NCBI GenBank assembly: GCA_018136815.1
Contig: CM030932.1
Coordinates: 2,626,234-2,690,233, forward strand
Length of the DNA: 64,000 nt
Source of the DNA: Isochrysis galbana
Taxonomy: Eukaryota; Haptophyta; Isochrysidales; Isochrysidaceae
Direction of reading: 5' to 3'
Part shown: one piece after another, positions 1-11,572 of the stretch
Numbering within the stretch: position 1 is the stretch's first letter
How the letters are laid out: each line of letters starts with the position of its first letter
Notes under the pieces: generated by a model
Databases searched by the model: none
The model's input: the letters and a program-made list of their open reading frames with translations, nothing else
Told to the model about the DNA's origin: nothing
Translations under genes and position numbers: made by a program

Positions 1-2
1 CA

Positions 3-590
3 GTGAATGAGTACATTGGTCATGTGCGTTCCTCACATGAGAGATTATGGGTGACCAAGAGTGTTGAGAAGCCCGAGGTAACACAACAGCTTATCATTGG
101 CTACCTTGGGCGCCACCTCAATTTGCTGTACGCCACATCATTATGGACGCGGCCTCAATCCTCAAATCCGTCACTGCAAGAAGGCTACGTATGTCAGCAC
201 AACGGCATAATGCATTTAGCATATGCTTCTAGTGTTGTGAACATGATGTAGCATTTGCCCATTTTGGGCTTCGGCTTCGATCATGTGTTTGTTGCGTGTG
301 CGCGTCTTCTCTTCCTTTAGCCTCCGCTTCAATCACGAGCACGTCGCAAATAGCCGTTCAAACCTGACAAGATTGTCCTCTTTCGCGTTCGCCACTTTGC
401 CAGCGGAAAGAGTGGTGCCGTCGTGACCCACGAACCCACACCTCTCTTCTCGCTCTCTCTCCTACCTACGCCTAGCTCCCAACTCACATATACATAGATG
501 GGCCAACTTCAAGTGGTAAGTGCCAAGGAGTGCAAGTGGTAAGTGCCGAGGGGCGTCCCTTCCCCCTCGCACCCTGTTTTGATCCTCTTG
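3..590. other. Window start, no supported gene
   Basis: An 82-codon open frame at 3-251 shows no motif I recognise. From about 420 to 480 the sequence is CT-rich. I see no gene I can defend here; it could be the 3' end of something lying outside the window. Confidence 0.3.
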
Positions 591-601
591 GTTGATGCCA
601 C

Positions 602-842
602 CGACTGCTTACGCTGACGTAGCGCTGCGCGCCGGGGCTCTCGGCGGGCGCCCACCCGAATGCGGTGCGCCTCACCACGCGCCAGCTGATCAACCCTGGC
701 TCGCACGCCTTTGTCGAGGATGCGCGCGGCGAGGTGCTCGACATGAAGAGCGGCGCGTCTGGTGGGGCGGAGGGCGCGCTGGCCGTGGAGGCCGTCGGCT
801 CGGCGGGGCTCCTCGCGCACGCGGCCGTCGTGTTCGTATAAC
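602..842 (+). pseudogene. Hypothetical exon fragment
   Basis: One plus-strand frame has balanced, non-repetitive composition and ends with TAA at about 840-842. It contains the peptide HPNAVRLTTRQLINPG followed by FVEDARGEVLDMKSG, which looks like real protein rather than shadow translation. There is no clear start or splice acceptor, and I do not recognise the family. It may be the last exon or a broken copy of a host gene, directly abutting the hAT remnant downstream. Confidence 0.25.
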
Positions 843-1916
843 CAGCCAGTTCCTCCCAGAAATCAAGGATCGCGCAGCCGTTCTCGGTGAGCAAGTCCGC
901 GTGCCTGGAGACTATTGGACTGGCCGGATGTCAGCAGAGGAGCGCAACACAGCGTATCTGTGCACTGTGCTAGCATACGACGCGCTGTACAAGCCCCCCG
1001 GCAGTCGTGCACCAGGGGCATTCTGGAAGCTTCAGGAGATGGGTCCGAATGGAACGGGCAGTCTCGAACTCGGCGACGCTAGCGGCGAGATCTTCTACCT
1101 GCCCAATAGAGCCTTCCTGAAGTGCTACTACGATACGTTCCCGGACAAGTTGCCGACGCCAGCAGGCAATGGCCAGAATCCAACTGCTTCAACTCCGACA
1201 CCTGAGGCCAGTGGCGGCGGCAGTCGTCAGCGCACAATTAATGATGGCCCTTTGACTCACGATGAGTTTCGTGAAGCTGGGCATCGAGCTGGAAACAACA
1301 GGCTCCTCAACTCGTTCTGGCACCTCGAGAGCGACGAGCTCGCCACTGCTGGGCCCCATCGAGGCCAGAGGGTAGCAGCTTTCAAGTGCGTGATCAAGGA
1401 TGGAAAGCACCATTGGTCGGCGGCAAGCGCAAGCTCATGGACGACTCCGACTCCGAGGAGCCTGGTTGTGATAGTGTCATTGCAGGTCAACAAGCATCCG
1501 AATCGATCGAGGTTGATGCGGTGGTGGTTGAGATGCGCAAGTGGAAGGATATCCAGAAGGAGACCGTTGACAAGTTCAAGGATGAGCAAGGTATCGTCAA
1601 CGAGTTCCGCATGCAATGGGAACTGCGCCAGTCGTTCCCGCTGCACTTTATCGTCTTCAAGCAATGCGCGTCGCATCTCTCTCATGAAGCCAATGTGGAA
1701 CAGATCTTCTCTCTCGCCGGTCGACTCGCAGATCCCAACATGCTTCCGGAAAACCTCACCCGATTCACCCGCGTGCACTTCAATGGCAAGGCGTACAAGC
1801 CGCCATGCGATGCGATTTTAGTCCGCTACATGAAGCTCTTCACGAAAGCTGGGCAGCACGCTGAGTATCTGAATGCTGACGGCGAAGAAGAAGAGGAGAC
1901 GGACAATGTTCAATAG
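841..1916 (+). pseudogene. hAT transposase remnant (C-terminal dimerisation domain)
   Basis: The frame at 1386-1916 encodes a segment containing LPLHFIVFKQCASHLSHEANVEQIFSLAGRLAD, split here as PLHFIVFKQCA, LSHEANVEQIFSLAGR and LTRFTRVHFNG, followed by an acidic tail. The pattern of a hydrophobic run, then S-x-E-x-x-F-S-x-A-G-R and a downstream helix is that of the hAT-family C-terminal dimerisation domain. The upstream 841-1380 is open in a different frame, so at least one frameshift separates the two parts and the zinc finger and catalytic core are not recognisable. An AT-rich stretch with no gene follows from 1917. A chromodomain-BED fragment of a hAT-type transposase lies 47 kb away in the same window; whether the two belong to one family is not established. 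Confidence 0.6.
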
Positions 1917-2171
1917 TTTGTTCAGTAGCCATCAGACGTCCGACATGTGTGTATAGACGCATTTATATACGTATATAATATACAATAGCTATATATAGCG
2001 AGAAGCTACTCGAGTAATCTCCATTACTTGATTATTTCTGGGCGCGAATTTTGACGAGTAATCGTCATTGACTACATCAGAATTGCAAGTAATCAAGTGT
2101 TGATTACTACCTTAACCCCAGTAATCAGGGCAAGTAGTGGACTACTCATTGTATTCTAGGTGAGGCTTGAC

Positions 2172-2385
2172 CTATTTGCGAGGCGCCTGGGAGGAAGAAA
2201 GGTGGGGAAACTTCCCTTCTCTTTCGAGAGAAAGAGAGAGCGCGCTCCACAACCCACGATCCCATGCATCCAAGCGAAGCTTTTGACCGAGAACGAGAGA
2301 AAGCAGAGAATTATAACGATAAATGCCGAACGACGAAGAGAAGAGAGAAGCCTAACGAGTGTCGATTCGCGAATGCGACAAGCTG
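2172..2385 (+). repeat. Dispersed repeat R1, plus copy
   Basis: About 210 bp that recurs in reverse orientation at 7,925-8,130. Shared blocks include GCGAGGCGCCTGGGAGGAAG, AGGTGGGGAAACTTCCCTTC and CTAACGAG-GTCGATTCGCGAATGCGACA. Short open frames on both strands are by-products of the repeat. No terminal repeats or target duplication were identified, so the class is unknown. Confidence 0.7.
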
Positions 2386-3294
2386 CAAGGGTGGCATTTG
2401 TGAATATGATGCTTGGTGGGCCACCCAATATATCTTGATCAACACCAAAACGCCAGCAGCCCGCCTAGTCTTGGTGCAAAGTTGGGGCTTCTCGTCTCAA
2501 CAATTGTAGCGTTTCGAGTGGCTATTAGCAGTAGTGATGCTCGTGTTCGTGTACATATCGAAGTCAATCGCAATGCGTGTTGATGATCATCAAATGTGTA
2601 GAGAAGCACATTTCGTGGAGTTTGTGAGCTGGAGCTGGCAGAGCTCATGGCTCCGTCACTAGCCTAGGGTCACTAGTTGTGCGTGCCTTGCATGAAGGGC
2701 ATCGGTAAAAATATACCGGAGGGGGCCCGAATACTTTTTAGCGCTTGGTCTTTAGAGGTAGAGGCTTAAATTTGGCCATTTTTCGAAAATTTTGCCGGAG
2801 GACGGAGGACCCCCCCTTTTTTTGCTGCTCTCTCATTCTAGAACTTATAGAAAGCTTATTTAGGCCTCCATGTGCCCATTACCGATTTTGCCCTCCGCAC
2901 CCCCCTAGTGAGTGACCGGGCTAATAGTACCGGGCTAGCAGTGGGAGTAGGAGTAGTGGTACTAATCACTAACGCTCAGATGTTTTATATTTTATATTCA
3001 CGGACATTCCTAGCCACATACCACATCGGACGAGCCAAAACACCAACCGCGCACACCCCCATCGCGGATAGTGGCTTTGTTGCCGATAGAGGCTACGGAG
3101 GACCCGTAGCTCTAGGATGAAACCAACCAGCACAGACAAGAAAACTCCAACAGATTCACTGAAGTAACGAAAAAGGAGGAGTGAACGAGGCACATCTTCA
3201 GATCTTTCTCCTCCTCTCTACTCGGGAAAATTCGTTTCAGCGGAGCGACGCAGCGTTTGCGTCGGCCACCACAAGTTGCTCTTCTCGCCCGACA

Positions 3295-4173
3295 ATGGCT
3301 GCTGCCTCTGCCTCGTTTGCAACCGCCTCCTCGAGCAAGAGGGCAGGTGCCAATCTGTACACCCACGGCACGCTCGACGGAAACTGGTTCGAGGACCGTG
3401 CTCGTGAGGAGGCGGGCGAATTTGTTCAAGTACCATTGATGGTTACCCCTGAAATGCGAACAAGGGTGCTGAGATCCAAGTGAGCCAACTGCTAGACTTC
3501 TGGCAACTGTGCATCTTGACGGCCTCTGAAATAATTGCACGGCACAATGGTCACGGTTGCCGCGCTGCACCTTCTCCGCAGGCGTGTTGCTGCCGATGAC
3601 GGCTTCTGCGAGTTTGAGACATCATCAGGGAGCGTGTACAAGCCTTTGGACGCGCGGCCTAGGAGCCCTGTTTGCCGTGAGCCTGGCGACTGGTATTCGC
3701 CTTTCCTTGGAGGAGGTGTACAGCGCGATGGGCGATCCAAGACTCGGGTGAGTCCACGCAAGGCCTCCCTTGAGCTGCTTTGAAAAGCTCACTTTGCACC
3801 TGCGAACTCAACTGAAACGTCACCCATTGACACGCAGATGAGCGCAGAGAATCATTCCCTGAACATGGAGCTTGAACCTCCGATGCGGGAAGACGGTGAA
3901 GCGACGGCTTCTGTGAAGATGGTCTCGCCCTCGTCGGCGACATCGCTGAAATATCTGGACAGCATCCCAAGGTCACGAGGTGGTTTTGGTTCACTCATTC
4001 CACGCAACGCTCCGGTGTGCAATCCCTTAGAGTTCTCCCAATAGCTGATACACGCAGTGTGAGCGCCCATGAATGACTGCCTTACCAACCGCTCTCCTTA
4101 GGTGCCAAAGCAGTACGACACGATCAGCCGGCTATCCTACACTTACCCGAGGCTTGTAAGCAGCGACAAGTAG
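3295..4173 (+). CDS. CFAP95-like flagellar protein
   Basis: Four exons can be assembled: 3295-3479, 3582-3747, 3838-4014 and 4102-4173, giving 199 codons plus stop. All junctions are GT-AG and the phases agree (2, 0, 0). The N-terminus carries NLYTHGTLDGNWFEDR and the C-terminal half GGFGSLIPRNAP followed by an aromatic-rich ending. A YTHGTL-x-GNW-x-EDR motif and a GFG-x-x-x-PRH-x-P motif are what I recall from CFAP95 (C9orf135), an inner-lumen protein of ciliary doublet microtubules, so this protein probably helps build a flagellum. The start is the first ATG upstream of the conserved motif in an open 5' region. The gene lies between two repeat-rich stretches. The family assignment rests on short motifs and should be treated as provisional. 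Confidence 0.5.
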
Positions 4174-5836
4174 GAACATGAGAGTGGATCTCAGAGTACG
4201 AAGTTCCTGAATGCCAATTGCCGTTTGTAACCGCGATTCGGGCGCTGCTAAGAAGATTTAGGATCAAGTCCGTGGTCATACGGATCTCAACGAAGGGCAT
4301 GGCGCAGCTACATGGTGACAAGCAAATTGAATCGCTGCGCTCCTCACAGTCCGAGGCAGAGATCGAAGTGTCACTTGTGACGGGTGGGAACCATGATTCA
4401 AATCGTCGGTGACTCTTGGTTCCAACGAGTCGCTGAGACTATGTGTCACCGTGCTCGTGCTAGCTTGTGTGTATAACTCCCTGCCCTGTGCGATTGCCGA
4501 TTGTATTTGATGCATTGCAGTAGCTAACTAGCTAAAAAAATATTCTTAATAATCTCACCACACACGCGGCGGCGCGCTAGGCTGCGCGCGCCGCCGGCCG
4601 GCGGCAGGGACCCCCGCTAACACCCAGTTAACATCCCCCCCCCCTGCCGCCCAACCAACCAAGGTATTAACGTGCCTCGGGCCCTTCAGGCCCTCGGCCT
4701 TATCCACGTGTTAGCTCCAAATCAGAGGTCAGAGGGTGTTAACATGTTATCTGTCTGACATGTATGTCACCAGTCCTACATACTACAGATATCCTAGCAA
4801 GAGCCCAAGTTTCCCGGAAATATCAAATATCTAGAGATATCCATATGGAGCAAATCCACCCAAATACCCAAATACCCAAGACACATATCTGGATACTTCG
4901 GCTTACCCTACCCCTAGCCGCTAGCCGCCGCCGCCCTCGCCGCCGCCCTCGCCGCCGCCACCGCCACCGCCCTCGCCCTCGCCGCCGCCCTCGCCGCCGC
5001 CACCATCTCCTCCTTCTCCCTCGCCGCCACCGCCCTCGCCGCCGCCCGTGTCCAAATTGAGGGCCACGATAATTATATACCAAAATAGACGAGAGGGGTG
5101 TGACAAAAAAAGGGAACCTTGAGTTGCACCTTTTGGGGGCAGTGCCCCTCCCCCCGGTATCACTCGGACACCTTGCTCGTCAGGCATGGCGGGATTCCGG
5201 GACTGAAATGTTATACGTTATGTCCAATTAGCAATTAGCTAGTGGGGTTGCCTAAGATATAACAGTATTTATTATTATTGAAAATGGATTATGTTGGAGA
5301 CGCGGATACATACGGTCTCGAGATTAGTGTTGTGTTTTGCCGTTCAACGTGTATTCGTCCGCGAGCAGGTACTCTATGTGTTTCGGACCTTTCAGCAGTC
5401 CATTCTCCCATTTGGCACCCTCTTCGGTTTTCGCTACGGTGGTGGTGCCGGCGAACTCCCCTAGGTAGTTCGTGTTGGCGCGCAACTAAATGTTGTTCAT
5501 TTTGGAGATGTATTGCCTTCGCTTTCTGGTACTCTTGCATCTTTTTGGGGGGAAGCAGCTAACTACTAACTAGCTAGAAGCAATTTGCTGGCGTTGCCAA
5601 CGGAATTGCGAATTCGTGCCGCTCGAGAGCGTAAAAAAAACTCTTAAAAATGCCGGCTACCGCTGCTATAACCCATAGTAGTACGACCACATAGTAGTGC
5701 ACTGGTATGTGGTAGTACTACCACGTAGTAGTACAATGTTTGGATCTGGCGCGTGCAACTGCAACACATTTGCGGTCATGGTAGTGATATGATGATACAC
5801 CCACAGCCAGGCAACACTCATTGCCAGGCGAAAGGA
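4174..5836. other. Intergenic: GCC microsatellite and repeat debris
   Basis: No gene is supported. The stretch holds a GCC/GCCCTC-rich microsatellite at about 4,920-5,050 whose open frames encode only Arg/Pro or Gly/Glu runs, a truncated R2 repeat at 5,102-5,275, and a TAGTAC-rich patch at 5,680-5,740 that includes the 16-bp palindrome GTGGTAGTACTACCAC. Confidence 0.6.
5102..5275 (+). repeat. Dispersed repeat R2, truncated copy
   Basis: The block that includes CACTCGGACACC, GGCATGGCGGGATTCCGGGA and CTAGTGGGGTTGCC-TA-GATATAACA recurs at 26,283-26,600 in the same orientation and at 36,590-36,850 inverted. This copy retains only the part nearest the ATATAACA end. It ends in an AT-rich sequence, compatible with a retroposed element, but I could not define its duplication. 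Confidence 0.65.
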
Positions 5837-7397
5837 TCAATCCACCAATGTAGCGGCTGCTACAGCTACTGCGCGACGCCAGCGAATGTAATTGACAAGG
5901 ACCTTATCGGTTGGTTCAATGGTGTGGTCGTCCTTACCTGAGGTAGGTAAGGAGGCGTATGCTTTCAAAGTGATCTCTACTCTGGGTGACTTTTGGGTGC
6001 AGGCGCATGCCATTCTCAAGCGCACGAGGCTTGGTGCAAGGGTCGATCACGCGCGAGGGAAGGCCGCTCTCACAGAAGAGGAAGTAAGAATGCACGGTGA
6101 AGGGCCCCGCGCCAACGACCTTGTTCTCACCCTTCTCGGCCAATTCAAAGACGGGCATCTCAAGAAATCGCTTTGAGATGTTGACGATGGCCTGTGGAGC
6201 GGGGGCGAGGATGGAATCGCTCGACGCGAACGCCAGGTGATATAGGGAGAAGCAAGGTGGCAAGCTATGGTTGGGATACGACGGGGTTACCGTAGAGATT
6301 CGTACCTGATAGCGAGATTCATAGAACAGCCCGAGAGGCTTCACGATTGTTTCCATCGCTGATGGAGATGCATCTAGCGCATCGGATGGTGTCGGGTAGG
6401 CTCGGAAGAAGCCCTGCAACAGTGATGGAGCACGTGGCATCGCATGTATTCTCAGATGACAAAGACTATAATCCAGGTGCGATGTAATAAGCAAAGGGGC
6501 CAATGTCAGAGGGATGAGAGGCAAAGGTCGCGATCCAAGTGAATCCCACGTCTTCCGTGGCAGATAGCTCGGAGCACTGACCTCAATGCAGCGCGTCTTA
6601 ACGATTTCGGAGGAACATCGAATCATGAGAGCGCAACAAATTAGCATCTTCCAAGGCTCCGTCATGTATCTCTCCTGTGAAGGATAAGGAGTTGAGGTGG
6701 TGAACTTCCCTGACACGTGCGAGAGGTCCATGCACGTCCTATCAAGAAGGTGTAAGGTGTCCAAGCGCACACCGGCCGTTGAAAAGCAAGGGGAACACCG
6801 CGGCTCGAGGCACCACATCGCGATTACCTGCATCAATTGGGTTGGAGATAGAGGTGGTGGAGTGGCAGTACGAGACTTGACGTAGGCCTCCCAGTCATCT
6901 GTGTCTGCTAGACCAGCTTTCTCACCCCACCGCTTGATGGCCTCTGCACGCCACTGGTCGGCATCCTTGGCGTCTCGATCGCCAGCCTCAGCTCGTTCCT
7001 TGCACGAGGCCGCCCACGCGAGCGCAGCTTCTCTCACTTCGGCTGCTGCACGCTCCTTGGCCTTCTGCGAAGCCTCCGGGTCGTCAACGTCGGGCTCATC
7101 GCCTTCGTGAGCGGAGGTACGGATCGATCGGAAGAGCTTCGGCTCATCGTCGCCAAACTCGTCGATCTTCACACCCGTGTAGTCTGGCGCGACTGAGCGG
7201 ACACGCTTCGACTGGCGGGTGGGCGCTCTCGCCTCGCGATGGCGGCGCTCTCGCTTGGCCTGGCCGGTCTTGGGCGGTTCGGGCATGGATACGTCGAGGC
7301 CTAGCTCATGGAGCTTCTCCTTATTCGCCTGTATTGTCTGCATCCGCTGCAGCTCGTACTCAGAGAGAGCCGCCATGCCATCGATTCCCTCCGCCAT
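5837..7397 (-). CDS. MBD4-like HhH-GPD DNA glycosylase
   Basis: Five exons on the minus strand: 7397-6828, 6674-6582, 6413-6306, 6191-6074 and 5937-5837, giving 329 residues. The catalytic region follows the MBD4 glycosylase domain: EPWKMLICCALMIR, then IVKPLGLFYESRYQ, then the helix-hairpin-helix end GAGPFTVHSYFLFC, then IEPTDKVLVNYIRW, whose Asp matches the catalytic Asp of MBD4. The enzyme should remove thymine or uracil mispaired with guanine. The N-terminal ~190 residues lack a methyl-CpG-binding domain; they start with LSEYELQRMQTIQANKEKL and continue basic and Ala/Glu-rich. A C-run ending in AG lies just upstream of the ATG. The last junction is supported by phase (T|GT gives Cys). Introns 1-3 are each a multiple of three and stop-free, so a longer retained form is possible. 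Confidence 0.72.
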
Positions 7398-8913
7398 GAC
7401 GCCGAGCTCTGGGGGGGGGGGGGGGGGAAGGGGTAAGAATGGGTTAAGAGGGAGAGCTTTTCGTTGAAGTAAATACGAATAGCAGTACTCGCTTACGTGA
7501 AGGTTTTCCCTCTCGGTGAGTGATACCATTTGAGAATTCTCCCGCCTCTCCTCCGCTCTCCCTCTCTTCTCACTTCTCTCCTTCTTGGCAGCCTTTCTTT
7601 TGACCTGTACTCCAGAGCTCTAGGGGAGAGGAGAGTCCTAGAGTAGAGGCTTTTCCTCCCTCGTTTCTGTTGTTTCCGTCAAAGATGGCCTTCTCTCTCT
7701 ACCTCCCCCCCCCCCCCCCCCCTGGCCAACCTCGCGCTCTTTTCCCGCGCGCGCCTCCCATACTAAAAACAAAACGCACCCTCAGCCAATTATGGGTATG
7801 GGCCATAGTATGGGTGTGATATCTATGGCCAGTCATCTACTTCTCCTCGGCGGAGCAATGCACAATGCAAATGCATTTGTCAAATGAGATGGAGATGGGT
7901 GGGGTTTACCCCATCCCTTGCCCCCCCCTGTCGCATTCGCGAATCGACGCTCGTTAGGCTTCTCTCTTCTCTTCGTTCGGTATTTATCGTTATAATTCTC
8001 TCGTTCTCGTTCTCGGTCAAAAACTTCGCGTGGACGCCTAGGATCTAGGGTTGTGGAGCGCTCTCTCTCTTTCTCTCGAAGAGAAGGGAAGTTTCCCCAC
8101 CTTTCTTCCTCCCAGGCGCCTCGCAAAAGGTTTAATTCGCTATCTCCCCGCGTGTCTTTAACTTTAACTGCTTCTGGGGGCAATCAGGTTTGGTTTGCCA
8201 TCTCCCCTCGGAGATCGATTTAGGTTCGCTGCTTGGGTGAGGGAATCTTTCTCCTTGGTCCTTGGTTTTGGTTTGCCATCTCCCCTTGGAGATTGATTTA
8301 GATTCGCTGCTTTGGATTTTGGTTATCCTTCCCCTTGATGCAAGTTGCATGAAAGCCCTTGGTCCCGTTGGTTTTTGGTTTTCTCCTCCCTTGGTTGCTA
8401 CTCGGGGGTGCTCGATAGAAACGTCTAGAAGGTCCACGCTCAACAGCAAGATTTCTTCGATTGCAAGGATACCTCGCTGCGATCTGTATCCAATGTGATC
8501 GCCGTGGTTGCGCGACATAACACATAACACATAACGTTCCTCTTCGACTTTCCGCCTTGGTGAGAAAATCCAAAGCGAAGACACGCTCCGACCGTCGCTG
8601 CGGAATCTCTCTCTCTCTCTCTCGCTCTCTCTCTCCGTCTCTCGCGACGTGTTTGAGTTACCGGCGATGTGGGGTCTCGGTTATTTCATGTTTTGCTTGG
8701 TTTGGGTGAATGATTTTAGTGCGTTCGTGAGTCGGTGCATCCTGTTGTTTTCTGCATCGTTGTCCGACGTCCTGTCGTCAGTCGTCATCCGTCGCTCTCG
8801 CTCTCGTCGCTCTCGCTCTCGTAATACTCGTACCCTACAAACTCGCCTTGCCTCACCAGCCCCTGCCAACACAGCCCTCCTCTCACTCACCCTCGCCTCT
8901 CGCCACTAGCTCG
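7398..8913. other. Intergenic: homopolymer runs, R1 copy, CT tract
   Basis: No gene is supported. The region contains C/G runs at 7,411-7,427 and 7,706-7,722, the inverted R1 repeat, and a CT-rich microsatellite at about 8,608-8,640. The region from 8,740 onward resembles 42,660-43,100. Confidence 0.5.
7925..8130 (-). repeat. Dispersed repeat R1, minus copy
   Basis: This is the inverted partner of the block at 2,172-2,385. Similarity covers the GGCGCCT-GGAGGAAG segment, the GAGAAAGAGAGAG segment and the TCGCGAATGCGACA segment, with small indels. Confidence 0.7.
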
Positions 8914-9342
8914 ATGTCGCTCTCGCCGCCGTCCTCGCCCTCGCTCAAGCCCGCCTGCCCGCCTTCCTCTGCTGACGGGCCTCAGCCCGTCAGCGTCTCC
9001 GAAGTCGTCTCCTCCGCCGCGCCTGCCGCCGGTCTGCCTCCTTCCTCATTGCCCTCAGGCCCTATAGGCCATCACAATCCGTCACCCCCCCCCCCACACA
9101 CACACATACTCCAAATCACATGCACATTCACATTCGAACGAACAGCAGAAGGCGAGATGGGAGATGGGAGATGGGGGGGGGGGGGTTGGTGTTGTGTGTT
9201 GTGTGTTGTGAAAAATTTCGAACGACGGGCGACCGGGCGACGAGCGCACCCAAGAGTCGAAATTTTCGGAGGAGAGCGTAAGCCAAGCCATGCCCCACTC
9301 AGTGGGACCACGACCAATAAGAGGGAGGTCATGGGCCATTAA
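8914..9342 (+). CDS. Ser/Pro-rich hypothetical ORF, paralogue of 43,101
   Basis: The frame begins with ATG at 8,914 and encodes a Ser/Pro-rich start, MSLSPPSSPSLKPACPP, then a run over a CA/CCC-rich microsatellite. Its leader, with repeated CGCTCTCGCTCTCGT, and its first 50 codons resemble the frame at 43,101-43,334 (MSAPSSRSPSPK...). The pair could be 5' ends of a retroelement gag/ORF1 or a small gene family. Composition is low-complexity and the 3' half reads through simple repeats, so it may not be a functional protein. Confidence 0.25.
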   Translation: MSLSPPSSPSLKPACPPSSADGPQPVSVSEVVSSAAPAAGLPPSSLPSGPIGHHNPSPPPPHTHILQITCTFTFERTAEGEMGDGRWGGGGWCCVLCVVKNFERRATGRRAHPRVEIFGGERKPSHAPLSGTTTNKREVMGH

Positions 9343-9939
9343 TTACCATTATGCATTATGCGCGGGGGAACAATATCAATAATATAGCCCGACAGCCGAC
9401 AGCCCGACGCGCGAGCAACGTGAATCATCATCAATACCATAGACGAAAAGTTGCTATGCGCACGCACGGCGTCTCCACGGGGGGACCCGATGGCCGATGA
9501 CCCGATGCACATCGCGCCGTGGCGCACGTGCATTTGTGGCGAAATCACGCACGGCGTGCACCTGGGTTCCAACTCGTTCTCGTGCGATTCTCTACAAGAC
9601 CTTTTATTTTCGGCGAGGACGCCATCGGTCCGTCTCATGAACTCGCGGACAACAGAGTTGGAGTTAGAGTTAAGACCCTCGAACGGCGAACGGCGAACGG
9701 CGGTGTTCCGTGACGGGTTTTATGAAAGGTCTGAAAAGGTGCGTTCTGAAAGTGCGCGGCGCGATGTGTCCACTGTAGATGTTCAAAGTCGGCAATAGGT
9801 TGAGTGTGAATATCGTTGTATAAATGACCATGGACAGTTGATGGCTCCATTTGAGTGATGTCCCATAATTGACGGAACGACACCTCAATAGGGTTACACC
9901 ACCACAACAAGAAAACTCCGACGGCTTTTGTCTTCCCCC

Positions 9940-9982
9940 CTCCCCCCCCTCCTCCCCCCCTTCCCCCCCCCCCCCCCCACCC
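9940..9982 (+). repeat. Poly-C-rich tract
   Basis: A C/T-only stretch with runs of up to about 13 C upstream of the cyclophilin gene. It has no coding content. Confidence 0.7.
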
Positions 9983-10056
9983 CTCCTCTCCCCGACGCAA
10001 CCGGCAAGCGGCGCGCCTCCCTTCTCTCCCCGCTCTCCCGCCTCCACTCGTGCCAT

Positions 10057-10142
10057 CACACACACGCACGCACGCACGCACGCACACGCACACACACGCA
10101 CGCACACACACGCACGCACACACACACACACACGCACGCACG

Positions 10143-10226
<84 letters not shown>
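10057..10226 (+). repeat. (CA)n / (CACG)n microsatellite
   Basis: About 170 bp of CA repeat: the first part is interrupted by ACGC units and the last ~80 bp is pure CA. It lies 120 bp upstream of the cyclophilin ATG, within its likely promoter or 5' UTR. The Thr/His and Cys/Val open frames over it are artefacts. Confidence 0.95.
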
Positions 10227-10228
<2 letters not shown>

Positions 10229-10345
10229 CTGGCCGCTCGCTTGCATGCCGCCCCTCCTCGATGTCTAAACACCTCAGTTGAAGCCCCGCGCCCCCCTGCC
10301 CCGGCTGTCCCGCGGCCCTCCAGCGGACGGCGAGAGTCCTTCACG

Positions 10346-11572
10346 ATGCCCAACCCGATTGCAACGTTCGATACCTCGATGGGCGTGATCAAAGCAGAGA
10401 TTTACCTCGAGCAGATGCCCATCACCGCGTCCAATTTCATCGGTAGACGCTGCGCCAACCTTGTGAAGAGACTTCTTCACTTGCCCTGTCATTGGTAGTA
10501 CACTTAGGGGGAATTCAATTCCTTTCCCCGCGAGGATGTTGGGCAAGCATGCCGACCACATTCATCTACTAGTCCCTTCTGGCGTGGCCGCTGCCGCGCC
10601 TCTTGATAGATTGTTGGCGATGATTTACCCTCACTTCACCTCGATCCGTGTGACATTTTACCTCTGCAGACCTCGCCAATTCTGGCTTCTACAATGGACT
10701 CCACTTTCACCGTGTGATCCCAGGTGCGGCTCCTCGTGGATCATCCAATCGTGGCAGCTGTACTTCAAGCCATGATGAACAGAATTTAAGCCCTTTCGTG
10801 AAATCTTCACTCACTAGGTGATTTACACTCTTCTTTTCCTCTGTATAGATTTCATGGATCAATTCGGCTGTCCATACAGCAAGGACCCATTTTCTCAACG
10901 GGCTGGCACCGGCGGGCCGCCGGACGGTACCTTCAAGAATCTGAAGACTGGGGCTACGGAAACACGTTCCAATGGTTTGCTTGCCTCTCCGCATGTAACT
11001 GCACCTAGCTTTGGATGATGCTGTTGACCAACGTTAGCCTCAGAACGCATCTATCCGTTCTCGATTCTCTTAGGTGGCAACATCAAAGACGAGTTCGCAG
11101 CCAAGATCTCCAACGAGCCGGGCACCCTGTCCATGGCCAATACCGGGCAGCCCAATAGCGGCGGCAGCCAGTTTTTCATGGTCCGTGCGCACTTCTCTCC
11201 CAGCCCATCCATCCAGGCCGGTGATTATGCTCTCCGCCCGCGTACTTACAAATCCCTTGCCACGCACTCGTAGAATGTTGTCCACAACGATTTTCTTGAT
11301 TTCTTCTCTCCAGGTATGCAAGACACCAATGCTAGGGTTGGCTTAGGCGTTTCGTTATGTCATGACATCGCTGATCTTGCAACGTGACACACGCTCTCAT
11401 ATGGCACTTCTCGGACGTTCCCCTTTTCTCAGGAGAATCGAAGCACCCTGTGTTTGGCAAGGCAGCCGACGAGGCATCTTTCAAGGTCATGGTCGCCATC
11501 TCCAAAGTGCCCACCAGGGACGATTGTCCCGTCAAGCCTGTGGTGATGAAAAGTGTTACGGTGGCCATGTAA
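10346..11572 (+). CDS. Cyclophilin-type peptidyl-prolyl isomerase
   Basis: Six exons: 10346-10442, 10670-10723, 10849-10974, 11074-11180, 11274-11313 and 11433-11572, total 187 residues. All introns are GT-AG with consistent phases. The protein catalyses cis-trans isomerisation of prolyl bonds and is a single-domain cyclophilin without signal peptide. Visible hallmarks are [20 protein letters not shown] (catalytic Arg), [28 protein letters not shown] and HPVFGK. The segment [19 protein letters not shown] matches cyclophilins of algae and protists that carry a Gly-rich loop here. The Trp that contacts cyclosporin in human CypA appears to be Phe (FLDFFS), which would be expected to weaken drug binding. 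The ATG chosen precedes the conserved first strand directly. Confidence 0.93.

Noticed and set aside
9635-10392. Cys/Val and Thr/His-rich open frames
   Set aside because: Produced by the CA microsatellite.
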